NCBI GenBank assembly: GCA_903822055.1
Contig: CAIJNR010000032.1
Span: forward strand, 1 to 48,143
Source of the DNA: an uncultured Francisellaceae bacterium
GTDB lineage: Bacteria > Pseudomonadota > Gammaproteobacteria > UBA6186 > Azoamicaceae
Reading direction: 5' to 3'
DNA length: 48,143 nucleotides
In this document: in pieces, positions 1 to 7,746 of the stretch
How positions within the stretch are numbered: the first letter of the stretch is position 1
How the letters are laid out: each line of letters starts with the position of its first letter
Translations under genes and position numbers: made by a program
Notes under the pieces: model-generated
Seen by the model: the letters and a program-made list of their open reading frames with translations, nothing else
The model's database searches: none
What the model was told of the DNA's origin: nothing

Positions 1-156
1 AGATTAAAATATTTTTATAAAAAATCTGATTATGTAAAACACATACCTAATTTATTAAATTATATTAATAAAACTTGCGATAAATTCCCAGATCCAGAGC
101 TTTTGGCATTAAAAAAATTATTAACAAATTCAACTTGTGGCGTAGCTGAAGGTTAA
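1..156 (+). CDS. amgK: C-terminal end of an AmgK-like sugar kinase (partial)
   Basis: An open frame enters from the left edge and ends at TAA 154-156, giving the last 51 residues of a protein. The pattern (Arg-Leu-Lys start, an aromatic run, then Ile-Pro-x-Leu-x-x-Tyr-Ile and Pro-x-Leu-x-x-Leu) matches the end of aminoglycoside-phosphotransferase-fold kinases such as AmgK, which phosphorylates N-acetylmuramate and N-acetylglucosamine at the anomeric position in cell-wall recycling. The family assignment leans on the next gene, a MurU-like nucleotidyltransferase only 2 bases downstream, since amgK-murU pairs are common in Pseudomonas and relatives. The catalytic part lies outside the window, so activity cannot be judged. 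Confidence 0.65.
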   Translation, partial: RLKYFYKKSDYVKHIPNLLNYINKTCDKFPDPELLALKKLLTNSTCGVAEG

Positions 157-158
157 CC

Positions 159-833
159 ATGAAAGCCATGATCTTAGCCGCCGGATATGGTAAACGAATG
201 TTACCATTAACCAATCTTATTCCTAAACCATTGGTTCAATTTAACAATAAATATTTAATAGAATACTCTATAGAAAACTTAAAAAAAGCTGAGATAACCC
301 AACTGGTGATTAATCTACATCATTTAGGAGATCAAATTAAAAACGTATTAGAGAATGGCTCCAGATGGGGAGTAAATATTAGTTACTCAGAAGAACCGGA
401 GTTATTAGATACTGGTGGCGGCATAGTACAAGCAATTAATAAAAATTTATTGGGAACAGAACCATTTATAGTTGTTAGTTCAGATGTTATTTCTGATTTT
501 GATTTTAGCTCTTTACGAACCAAATTATCTAAATTAGCTCATTCAATTTTAGTACCAAATCCTAGTTGTAATCCAAACGGTGATTTTAGTTTAAATAATA
601 ACTATTTAGAATTACCAAATAATGATATTAATTTAAATTATAACTATGCAGGTATTAGTATTTTCGATCCTAAATTTTTTTCAGGATCACATGATAAAAT
701 TTTCCCATTAGTTAAATGCATAAAGCAAGCTATAAAAAATCAGCAAATTACAGGGGAAATTTATACTGGCCCATGGAAAAACATTGGGACTTTAGAAGAT
801 TTACAGCAGGATAAAAAACATGCTATCAAATAA
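159..833 (+). CDS. murU: MurU-like sugar-1-phosphate nucleotidyltransferase
   Basis: This 224-residue protein is a GT-A-fold nucleotidyltransferase. The N-terminus carries the signature LAAGYGKRMLPLT followed by PKPL, which binds the nucleotide and metal, and ELLDTGGG sits near residue 85. Length equals that of MurU, which converts MurNAc-1-phosphate to UDP-MurNAc and so bypasses de novo synthesis. It starts 2 bases after the kinase stop, so the two are probably co-translated, and its last 14 bases overlap rpe. A mannose- or glucose-1-phosphate uridylyl/guanylyltransferase is the alternative reading; the kinase neighbour favours MurU. Confidence 0.75.
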   Translation: MKAMILAAGYGKRMLPLTNLIPKPLVQFNNKYLIEYSIENLKKAEITQLVINLHHLGDQIKNVLENGSRWGVNISYSEEPELLDTGGGIVQAINKNLLGTEPFIVVSSDVISDFDFSSLRTKLSKLAHSILVPNPSCNPNGDFSLNNNYLELPNNDINLNYNYAGISIFDPKFFSGSHDKIFPLVKCIKQAIKNQQITGEIYTGPWKNIGTLEDLQQDKKHAIK

Positions 834-1488
834 AAAATTTATTTCCGCCTCCATATTATCAGCAAATTTTGCTCAACTTGGCAAAGAAATAGATAAAGTT
901 TTAAAAGCTGGTATCGATTGGATCCATTTCGATGTTATGGATAATCACTTTGTGCCAAACCTAACCTTTGGACCAATAGTATGTCAATCTTTAAGAGATT
1001 ACGGAATTACAGCCCCAATTGATGTACATTTGATGGTCAATCCAGTTGATCAATTAATTACAGAATTTGCGAAAGCCGGAGCCAATTTTATTACTATTCA
1101 TCCAGAAAGCACCAAACATTTACATCGCAACTTACAATTAATTAAAGATGTTGGTTGTAAAGCTGGAATAGCACTAAATCCAGCAACCCCAATAGATGTT
1201 ATAGAGCATATTTATGAGCAATTAGATTTAATTTTAATTATGTCGGTAAACCCTGGATTTGCTGGACAAAAATTTATCGAGAGCAGTTTACAAAAAATTG
1301 AATTAATAAAAACAATGCTTAAAAAATTAAATTTTAATATCCCATTAAGTATTGATGGTGGTATAAATACCGAAAACATTGCAAATTTAGCTAAAAAGGG
1401 TGTGGATGTATTTGTGGCAGGTAGTAGTGTTTTTAAAGCTAACAATTACAGTTCTGTTATTAAACAACTACGAAGCCTAATAGATTAA
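820..1488 (+). CDS. rpe: Ribulose-phosphate 3-epimerase
   Basis: This 222-residue TIM-barrel enzyme interconverts ribulose-5-phosphate and xylulose-5-phosphate in the pentose phosphate pathway, feeding the transketolase encoded at 36.2-38.3 kb. Visible hallmarks are ILSANFAQLG at the N-terminus, HFDVMDNHFVPNLTFGP with the metal-binding His and Asp, DVHLMV, SVNPGFAGQKF and the phosphate-gripping IDGGI. Length is typical for the family. The start overlaps the upstream nucleotidyltransferase by 14 bases, which indicates one transcript. Nothing in it looks degraded. Confidence 0.95.
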   Translation: MLSNKKFISASILSANFAQLGKEIDKVLKAGIDWIHFDVMDNHFVPNLTFGPIVCQSLRDYGITAPIDVHLMVNPVDQLITEFAKAGANFITIHPESTKHLHRNLQLIKDVGCKAGIALNPATPIDVIEHIYEQLDLILIMSVNPGFAGQKFIESSLQKIELIKTMLKKLNFNIPLSIDGGINTENIANLAKKGVDVFVAGSSVFKANNYSSVIKQLRSLID

Positions 1489-1663
1489 ATCCTTCACACA
1501 TAAGTTTTAATTATAAATTACAAACAAAAATACTTGCAGCTGCACATATTTTGTTCGTAATTTATTTGCTAGCGTATATCCAATAGAATTTAATTTTATT
1601 ATTCCGTATAATCAATTATCAAGAAAAATATTAAAAATTCTGAATTTTATAGGCGTAGATGAA

Positions 1664-2263
1664 ATGCAGCCACGCAAGATAACAAATAAACTTAAAAATA
1701 CTAAAGAAAACAAACTAATCACCAAAACGGGTGTTAGTTATTTAAATTTGATCGCGTTAGGAGAAAATTCTAATACAGTGGCAAATTTATTAACCTCTTT
1801 AATTGCAACATGTAGCTGTAATATCATAAACAGCAGAATCATAGAATTTGGTGAAGATCTTGCGCTAAGTGCTTTAATCAGTGGAAAATGGAACGAAATT
1901 ATTAAACTAGAAAAATCTTTATTAGCTTTAACTAAAAAGCATCAACTACATATACATACTAAACGCAATAATAATATAAAAACAATAAGCACTGATGAAC
2001 TTAATCCATATATAAATTATACCGTACAAACTGTCACTATAAACAAACCAGGTATTTTAAATAAGTTACTGCAATTTTTTAATCGAGAAAATATTGCAAT
2101 TAAAGAAGCAAATACTAACCAACATAATATTAATGCTAACTTAATACAGATCGAAATTCAGGTAAAAATTCCTGCTGATAGACACATTGTCTCCTTAAGA
2201 GAGGCATTTTTAACATATTGTGATACTTTAAATTTAGATATTAGCCTAGAACCATCAAATTAA
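1664..2263 (+). CDS. gcvR: GcvR-like protein with two ACT domains
   Basis: The 199-residue product has a short basic leader (about residues 1-22), then two ACT-type regulatory domains: one beginning SYLNLIALGENSNTVANLL and a second beginning YTVQTVTINKPGILNKLL. The tandem arrangement and length match GcvR, which in E. coli restrains GcvA activation of the glycine cleavage operon. No DNA-binding domain is visible, so any regulatory effect would go through a partner protein. No gcv genes are in the window, so the target is unknown. The 175-base upstream gap contains a TATAAT at 1607-1612 that could be its -10 box, without a convincing -35. Confidence 0.6.
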   Translation: MQPRKITNKLKNTKENKLITKTGVSYLNLIALGENSNTVANLLTSLIATCSCNIINSRIIEFGEDLALSALISGKWNEIIKLEKSLLALTKKHQLHIHTKRNNNIKTISTDELNPYINYTVQTVTINKPGILNKLLQFFNRENIAIKEANTNQHNINANLIQIEIQVKIPADRHIVSLREAFLTYCDTLNLDISLEPSN

Positions 2264-2308
2264 GGTTTATATTTTATTATAGCCAACAGCTTTGGGTATT
2301 TAAAAATT

Positions 2309-3367
2309 CTACGAATGTTCCCTAGCAATTGGCCAAACAGCTATAACTGTTTTTACTAAAGTAGCTAATGGAATAGCAAACACCACTCCCCACAAACCCC
2401 AAACAGATCCAAAAAATAAAATTGCTATAACAATTGCAATCGGATGTAAATTTACTGCCTTAGAAAATAAAATTGGCACCAATATATTACCATCTATCGC
2501 TTGAACTATAAGATACGCAATTAACATATAAACTAATTTCAGGCTAAAGCCCCATTGCAAATAACCAACTAAAATTAATGGTATAGAAACAACTACCCCA
2601 CCCACGTATGGAATAATTACAGATATTCCAATTATTGCTGCTAATAATGTCGCATAATTTAATTCAAAATATAAAAACACTAATGAATTAGCCAAGCTTA
2701 CTATAGTAACTTGCACAATTTTACCGCGAATATAATTACCAATTTGTTTGTCCATTTCTAACCAAATAGTACGCAATACTCTCCTATTTTTTGGAAAAAA
2801 TTTAACAAACCAATCAACAATAACATCACTATCTTTTAAGAAAAAAAACACCAATAACGGTACTAGAAATAAATATACCAGCCAAGCTATTATGCCTGGA
2901 ATATAGGACAAAGAAGAAGACACTTTAGTTTTTGCCCAAGCTTGAATATCAACTAACAAACTAGACACCAAAGTATCAATTTGCTCTCTAGAAAAATACG
3001 CTGGATATTGTTCTGCTAATTTAATTAACGAAGATTTAGCCCCCTGCAACATATATGGTAAATCTGAGAATAAATTACTAAGTTGTCGCCACAACAATGG
3101 CAGCAACACTAAAATAGCTATTATAAATATTGCTAAAAATGCTATGTATACTATTGGGTATGCAACATTTCTCGAAATGTTTTGTTGAACAAGCCCATTT
3201 ATTAACCACTGCAACAAATATACTATAATTAGGCTAGTAATAACTGGAGCGAAGATCTCTCCCATAGTTACAATCAAGCCAAAACTAATAATTAAAAACA
3301 ATAACAATAATACAGCTTCGGGGTTAGAAAAATATTTTTTATACCAAGACTTAAAGATGCCAAGCAT
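2309..3367 (-). CDS. PerM/AI-2E-family inner-membrane transporter
   Basis: The 352-residue protein is an AI-2E/PerM family permease with about seven to eight membrane segments: two hydrophobic pairs near the N-terminus, a soluble middle region (about residues 90-150), and a C-terminal hydrophobic bundle. Family-type motifs are FLVPLLVFFFLKD, FFPKNRR and a conserved SVIIPYVGG. Substrates vary in this family (autoinducer-2, sodium/proton antiport) and cannot be read from sequence. It lies 24 bases downstream of the TusA-like gene on the same strand and is probably co-transcribed with it. The 3' end converges on gcvR with 45 bases between, where no clear terminator is seen. Confidence 0.85.
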   Translation of the reverse strand: MLGIFKSWYKKYFSNPEAVLLLLFLIISFGLIVTMGEIFAPVITSLIIVYLLQWLINGLVQQNISRNVAYPIVYIAFLAIFIIAILVLLPLLWRQLSNLFSDLPYMLQGAKSSLIKLAEQYPAYFSREQIDTLVSSLLVDIQAWAKTKVSSSLSYIPGIIAWLVYLFLVPLLVFFFLKDSDVIVDWFVKFFPKNRRVLRTIWLEMDKQIGNYIRGKIVQVTIVSLANSLVFLYFELNYATLLAAIIGISVIIPYVGGVVVSIPLILVGYLQWGFSLKLVYMLIAYLIVQAIDGNILVPILFSKAVNLHPIAIVIAILFFGSVWGLWGVVFAIPLATLVKTVIAVWPIAREHS

Positions 3368-3391
3368 ATTTATTAATTCCTTGTAATAACT

Positions 3392-3607
3392 CTATTTTTG
3401 TAATAAGCAACAAATACTCTCCCCAGTATACCATCTGGACAAAAATTTATGGCCAGTTTTTTTAACATATACCTGGCAATCTATAATAAAACTAGGATCA
3501 CTGACTATTATTAATAAATTTTCCCCGCTAGACAGTTTGTCCATAGCTTGTTTAGTTTTTATAATAGTCCAAGGACATGTTAAAGTAGTTAAATCTAAAG
3601 TGCTCAT
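3392..3607 (-). CDS. TusA/SirA-like sulfur-carrier protein
   Basis: This 71-residue protein has the TusA fold pattern: a beta strand, the loop LTCPWTIIKTKQAM with the sulfur-carrying Cys at the start of helix 1, a central strand with DPS, and a C-terminal strand. In TusA the motif is CPxP and the second Pro is usual; here it reads CPWT, so the Cys and first Pro are kept but the second Pro is Thr. TusA relays persulfide sulfur, for instance to tRNA 2-thiouridine synthesis. The gene is divergent from the M48 protease with only 31 bases between start codons, so their promoters must overlap each other or the genes. Confidence 0.75.
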   Translation of the reverse strand: MSTLDLTTLTCPWTIIKTKQAMDKLSSGENLLIIVSDPSFIIDCQVYVKKTGHKFLSRWYTGESICCLLQK

Positions 3608-3638
3608 ACAACAATCTAATAATATATTATGGTAAAAT

Positions 3639-5123
3639 ATGATAAAAAAAATTATTTATAAATTAATAAATAAAAGTACGAGTTATTTTTGTATATCTCC
3701 TAATGTTACCTTATTGATATTAATGTTAATAGCAATTAATAGCATTAATAGTGCAACTGCTAATAATTTACCTAATTTTGGCAATGAAACACAATCTATT
3801 ATTTCTAAAAAAGAAGAAATTATTATAGGTAAAACTTGGTTACACCAAATACGACATGCCGGAATGATCGACCCAGATCCTATTGTAAGTGCTTATATTA
3901 ATCATTTAGGCAATAGCTTATTAGCTAATGCCAATCAAGTTGATTTAAGCAAATTCAATTTTTTTATAGTGCCTGGCGACGAGGTAAATGCTTTTGCATT
4001 TTTTGGTGGTAATATTGGAGTTTTTTCTGGATTAATTAACATAACAGAGACAGAAAGTGAATTGGCGGCTATTTTAGCTCACGAAATAAGTCACATCACT
4101 CAAAAACATTCTGCCAGACAATTATTACAACAAAAAAAATTAATGCCGCTTACTATTGCAGAGGCTGCTGCCGCTATAGCTATTGGTGTACCTGACTTGG
4201 TTTTACCAGTTCTTGGTGGACATATACAACAAATGTTAACTTTTTCTAGAGAAAATGAACAAGAAGCTGATCGTATTGGAATACAATTACTTAATAAATC
4301 TAAATTTGATCCAAGAGCAATGGCTAATATTTTTCAACGTTTTAGCCAAATAAATACCGAACTACAAAAAACCCCTGAATATTTATTAACCCATCCAATG
4401 TTTGAATCTAGGATCCCTGATGCCTATAACCGCACAGAACAAACAAGTTATAGACAATTTGTAGATCACATAGATTATGGTCTTATTAAGGCCAGGATCA
4501 AAAACAACTTAACCGCTAATAAAACTAATTTATTGACGCAAATTGAAAATAGGTTAAAAAACCATCGTTACAGTAATTATACAGTATTACGTTACGAACA
4601 AGCGTTGGTTTTGCAAGATTTACATAAAACCACACTAGCTACCAATATTTTTAAAGAATTAATAGAAAAAAATCCAGAAAATATTATCATACAATTATCT
4701 TTTTCCCAATTACTAGCAACCACAGAATCAATTCTTGCCAAAAATAAATTAGCCAATTTAATGCAGATATCTCCAGATTATTTGCCGTTAATTTTAACTT
4801 ATGCACAAACTTTACTGAACTTAAACTTACCATTAGACGCTAAAAATGTTTTGCAACAATATAATAAAAACCATATTTACGATCTTATAGAAGAACCAAA
4901 AATATATGAATTGTTACTTGGATGCTCACAAAAATTAAATGAACAAGATGAAAGTTTATTTGCACAAACAAAATTACTTATTTTAAATAATAATTTATCA
5001 GCTGCTGAACAAAAAATTGAACTGGCATTACAAGCTAGTAAAAAACCTAATATTAATAAAATAAAAAAATTTAAAGCAGAGCTCGAAAAATTTATTAAAG
5101 ATACTAAAGAAATAAGCATATAA
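3639..5123 (+). CDS. bepA: BepA-like periplasmic M48 metalloprotease with TPR tail
   Basis: The 494-residue protein begins with an N-terminal hydrophobic segment (about residues 23-41) that serves as signal peptide. The M48 catalytic domain has HEISH at residues 148-152 and a downstream glutamate ligand in EQEADRIG. The C-terminal half (about residues 300-490) is helical and repetitive, consistent with the TPR domain of BepA/YfgC. BepA assists assembly of the outer-membrane LptD protein and degrades misassembled beta-barrel proteins. The family assignment is strong; equivalence to E. coli BepA function is inferred. It is divergent from the TusA-like gene and followed 47 bases later by the LRR gene. 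Confidence 0.85.
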   Translation: MIKKIIYKLINKSTSYFCISPNVTLLILMLIAINSINSATANNLPNFGNETQSIISKKEEIIIGKTWLHQIRHAGMIDPDPIVSAYINHLGNSLLANANQVDLSKFNFFIVPGDEVNAFAFFGGNIGVFSGLINITETESELAAILAHEISHITQKHSARQLLQQKKLMPLTIAEAAAAIAIGVPDLVLPVLGGHIQQMLTFSRENEQEADRIGIQLLNKSKFDPRAMANIFQRFSQINTELQKTPEYLLTHPMFESRIPDAYNRTEQTSYRQFVDHIDYGLIKARIKNNLTANKTNLLTQIENRLKNHRYSNYTVLRYEQALVLQDLHKTTLATNIFKELIEKNPENIIIQLSFSQLLATTESILAKNKLANLMQISPDYLPLILTYAQTLLNLNLPLDAKNVLQQYNKNHIYDLIEEPKIYELLLGCSQKLNEQDESLFAQTKLLILNNNLSAAEQKIELALQASKKPNINKIKKFKAELEKFIKDTKEISI

Positions 5124-5170
5124 AACGATTAAATGCGCACACTATGGAAAAACGATAGGTAAAAACAATT

Positions 5171-5989
5171 ATGAACTTGTTAGAACTTTTAAATATTCCA
5201 CAAAACCAATTAAGCGGTTTTACCAAAATTGAATTAAATCTTGATGAAAATGAAGATTTAAATGATTTTAAATTAAAAGCATTATCTATAGCTTTATCGC
5301 ATTGTCACAATCTATTAGAACTCAATTTATCATATTGTGGTATTGGTTTGATGGAGGGTGTTAATTATCAAATTTTATTTAATGCCATACGAAGTTGTTC
5401 AAAATTACAAAAACTTGATATGGCTTTTAACAATATTTCAGAATTAAGTGATAATGGTTTTGCAGCCTTACTTAATCTTTTGAATACCTTACCACACTTA
5501 CAACAACTTGATCTGACAGCTAATAATTTGGAAGATTTAGGTGAACATAATTTTGCACTTTTATTTGAGACACTAGAACATTGCTTAGAATTGAGACAAT
5601 TTAATTTTAGCGAGAATAATATTTCTGGTTTAAATAATAATAATTTTCATACATTATGTAGATGCTTATCTAATTTTGCAAATTTAACACAACTCGATCT
5701 ATCATCTACAAACCTTGGCAATTTAACAAAGGCTAAGTTTATAGAATTATTTGTAGCACTAAATAATTGTGAAAAACTAGAACAACTTAATATAGTGTAT
5801 AACGATTTAGATGCTATAGATGATAACAAGTTTAACATTTTATGTGATGCACTTATGTCTTTTCAAAATTTGCAGGAATTCGATGTTGATTCTAAGGATG
5901 ATTTGGAAAGAAAAGTATTACAACAAATTGCGACTAATTTAACAAAACAAAGAATAGTAACAACACCTACATTGAAATATAAAATATAG
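5171..5989 (+). CDS. Leucine-rich-repeat protein, candidate secreted effector
   Basis: This 272-residue protein is nearly all leucine-rich repeat. Six consecutive units of exactly 31 residues start at residues 48, 79, 110, 141, 172 and 203, each of the form LxxLDLSxNN followed by a helix ending LxxCxx; a weaker unit covers about 18-47 and a truncated unit starts at 234. There is no signal peptide or membrane segment. LRR proteins of this type are abundant among Dot/Icm substrates of Legionella and Coxiella and usually act as protein-binding scaffolds. Secretion is an inference supported by the nearby IcmD-like gene, not shown by the sequence. A weak ribosome site (AGGT) precedes the ATG. Confidence 0.8.
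   Translation: MNLLELLNIPQNQLSGFTKIELNLDENEDLNDFKLKALSIALSHCHNLLELNLSYCGIGLMEGVNYQILFNAIRSCSKLQKLDMAFNNISELSDNGFAALLNLLNTLPHLQQLDLTANNLEDLGEHNFALLFETLEHCLELRQFNFSENNISGLNNNNFHTLCRCLSNFANLTQLDLSSTNLGNLTKAKFIELFVALNNCEKLEQLNIVYNDLDAIDDNKFNILCDALMSFQNLQEFDVDSKDDLERKVLQQIATNLTKQRIVTTPTLKYKI
5312..5869 (+). repeat. Six tandem 93-bp coding repeats (LRR units)
   Basis: The DNA underlying the LRR protein has six in-frame units of 93 bp with no insertions or deletions between them. Nucleotide identity between units is modest while the protein pattern is kept, pointing to old duplications under selection and not recent slippage. Confidence 0.75.
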
Positions 5990-6002
5990 CAAAGCGATAA
6001 TC

Positions 6003-6353
6003 TTAAGAATCGTAATGACTTGACTCAATTTTAGATTGATTGACTGCATCATAAGCATCTGAACCAAATAATCTATTCAAAAAAGGTACGCTAATTGCCG
6101 TTAATCCTAATACTAAATACATGATAACTGTAAATAACGGTACTACTTTAGGGTTATTACGATGCTCTTTATAATGAACCATACATCCTACTAATAAGAA
6201 CACTCCTATTAATATACAAGCTGCCCAAAAAAACCTAGTTAATATACTTGCCCCAATAAACAAGTTATCTGCCATTCCACCAAAGGTTGAGGCTAATACG
6301 GTTTTCGGATAAACAATGCTAAATGCTATAATTGCTTTTACTATGACCTTCAT
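6003..6353 (-). CDS. IcmD/DotP-like small membrane protein (Dot/Icm secretion)
   Basis: This 116-residue protein has an N-terminal signal-like segment (about 1-21, ending LAS), a membrane helix at about 41-59, a conserved-looking loop YKEHRNNPKVVPL, a second helix at about 74-92 and a polar tail. The organisation and the loop Lys-x-His-x-x-Asn-Pro resemble IcmD/DotP and the related IcmC/DotE proteins of the Legionella/Coxiella Dot/Icm type IVB secretion system. It is only one gene and no other dot/icm gene is in the window, so it could be an orphan paralogue. A good ribosome site (AGGAAG) precedes the ATG. It starts 24 bases after the 3' end of tRNA-Lys on the same strand, suggesting a shared transcript. 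Confidence 0.55.
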   Translation of the reverse strand: MKVIVKAIIAFSIVYPKTVLASTFGGMADNLFIGASILTRFFWAACILIGVFLLVGCMVHYKEHRNNPKVVPLFTVIMYLVLGLTAISVPFLNRLFGSDAYDAVNQSKIESSHYDS

Positions 6354-6377
6354 ACCACTTCCTATAATTATATATAG

Positions 6378-6450
6378 TGGGTCGTGAGGGATTCGAACCT
6401 TCGACCAATAGGTTAAAAGCCTACTGCTCTACCGACTGAGCTAACGACCC
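6378..6450 (-). tRNA. tRNA-Lys (anticodon UUU)
   Basis: Read on the reverse strand, this 73-base gene has a 7-bp acceptor stem (GGGTCGT pairing with ACGACCC), a D arm with AGCTCAGTCGGTAGAGC, an anticodon loop CTTTTAA giving UUU, and a T arm with GGTTCGAATCC. The discriminator base is A and the next genomic bases are CTA, so the CCA end is not encoded and must be added by tRNA nucleotidyltransferase. Confidence 0.97.
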
Positions 6451-6505
6451 ATTTAAAATTTAAACAATCTAATAATTTAAAATTAGTTATACAAATTAAA
6501 CGATA

Positions 6506-6533
6506 ATTATACTGTTTTACTTTGCAAAAACAA
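6506..6533 (-). promoter_or_regulatory. Probable sigma-70 promoter for tRNA-Lys
   Basis: On the reverse strand a TTGTTT -35-like box (6528-6533) is followed 16 bases later by a perfect TATAAT (6506-6511). Transcription would begin near 6499, about 50 bases before the tRNA 5' end, and could run on into the IcmD-like gene. Confidence 0.45.
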
Positions 6534-6568
6534 TAGCTTGTCCTAAATTACAACATATGAGGCTCATG

Positions 6569-6643
6569 CTAACCTCTAACTTCTTGGTAATATTTCTTAA
6601 AATACTCCATTGGAATTAAATTGCCAAGCGATTGATGAGGCCT
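6569..6643 (-). pseudogene. C-terminal remnant of an IS3/IS481-type transposase
   Basis: On the reverse strand, 6643 down to 6569 reads RPHQSLGNLIPMEYFKKYY and a few more residues to a TAG stop. The Arg-Pro-His-Gln-Ser-Leu-Gly ... Pro-x-Glu-Tyr pattern is the well-known C-terminal end of DDE integrase-core transposases. Two codons upstream of the Arg an in-frame stop appears (about 6650-6652) and no further transposase sequence is recognisable, so only the last 24 codons survive. The remnant overlaps the end of the ankyrin gene in another frame. No terminal inverted repeat was identified. Confidence 0.75.
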
Positions 6644-7560
6644 ACACGATTACTACTAACGCTAGCTTCAGATATTTTTTTAAGAATACTGCCTATATTT
6701 AAATGGTAATTTTTATTAGCAATTATCAAAGCTGTATTACCATCTTTATTGCACATACTAATATCAGCTCCCAACTCTAAAAGACTCTTAGCTATATCTA
6801 TATCTCCGTTTTTAGCAGCAACCATCAAAGCGGTATTACTACCATTATCACTCATATTAACGGTATAAAGTTTTTTTAATGCAAACATAGCCATTGATAT
6901 TCCTTGCTGAGCTTTAAAAATTAACTCTGTACTACTATGTATTTTTTTTCTAATATGCCCAACAAGAATATTAAATATATCTTTATTAAAAAGTTCATTA
7001 TTGTACATTATTATTGAATATATTAAAGCTGTACAACCAATATGCCTATTGCCACTTAATCCGTGATCTCTTTTCTCAATTATATATAAACACCAAGGAT
7101 CATAAAATACACTGAATGATGAATCCACATCAAAACGGGCACGCAGGTTTGGATCACCATTATAATTACGAAAGAGAACAAGATCATTACAGTCAACAAA
7201 TTGCTCATTGCTCCACAGATATATTTCTTTATAATTATACGTACATTCCTGTGTGCCTTTATTAATATCAGCTCCAGACTCTAGAAGGATATTGACTATT
7301 TCATGATTTCCACACCTTATTGCCAATATTAAATAGGTACAACCATAAAATATTTCTTTACCTTGTTCATTATAATATTTTCCAATAGGGAATATGCAGT
7401 TAACATCAACAATTCCACTGTATAATATAGCTTTCACCTGATCAGTATCGCCATTACGAATAGCAAGTACCAAAGATTTTTGGTTGTCATTAATCATAAA
7501 AAGTTCATCTTGTGCTGTCTTCATGTCGTTTTCGCATTTTTTACATTTTATCAATGTCAT
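6616..7560 (-). CDS. Ankyrin-repeat protein, candidate effector, altered C-terminus
   Basis: This 314-residue protein has ankyrin repeats at both ends: an N-terminal pair with SLVLAIRNGDTDQVKAILYS and LILAIRCGNHEIVNILLESGADI, a degenerate middle, and a C-terminal pair with TALMVAAKNGDIDIAKSLLELGADI and GNTALIIANKNYHLNI. A CKKC motif lies at the N-terminus. I chose ATG 7560, which has GAGG at a good distance; a GTG at 7572 is the alternative. There is no signal peptide. Ankyrin proteins are frequent substrates of type IV secretion in intracellular bacteria; secretion here is inferred. The last nine or so codons (6616-6643) are transposase sequence read in another frame, so the original C-terminus is lost. 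Confidence 0.8.
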   Translation of the reverse strand: MTLIKCKKCENDMKTAQDELFMINDNQKSLVLAIRNGDTDQVKAILYSGIVDVNCIFPIGKYYNEQGKEIFYGCTYLILAIRCGNHEIVNILLESGADINKGTQECTYNYKEIYLWSNEQFVDCNDLVLFRNYNGDPNLRARFDVDSSFSVFYDPWCLYIIEKRDHGLSGNRHIGCTALIYSIIMYNNELFNKDIFNILVGHIRKKIHSSTELIFKAQQGISMAMFALKKLYTVNMSDNGSNTALMVAAKNGDIDIAKSLLELGADISMCNKDGNTALIIANKNYHLNIGSILKKISEASVSSNRVGLINRLAI

Positions 7561-7746
7561 AGAGTACCTCACCTATTAATCCGGCTTCAAAAGAGCCCAA
7601 ACAGGCCCAGTGCTAACGAACGTGCTTTATGTATTAATAGCCTTCCTTCTCTTTTGATCTTTAACCCAACCTGACTCCAAAAACATATTTTCAATTAGTT
7701 ATAAGGTTTTTTTCAATCTCATAAAAATCTTGTGAATGTTTATATA

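Noticed and set aside
5312-5869. CRISPR or minisatellite from the 93-bp period
   Set aside because: The period is explained by 31-residue LRR units in frame with diverged DNA.
7480-7674. Plus-strand 64-codon open frame across the ankyrin gene start
   Set aside because: It is a shadow of the reverse-strand ankyrin gene and its leader.
7573-7746. Degraded gene upstream of the ankyrin gene
   Set aside because: Short open stretches exist in several frames, but no frame gives a recognisable protein, so no pseudogene is claimed.
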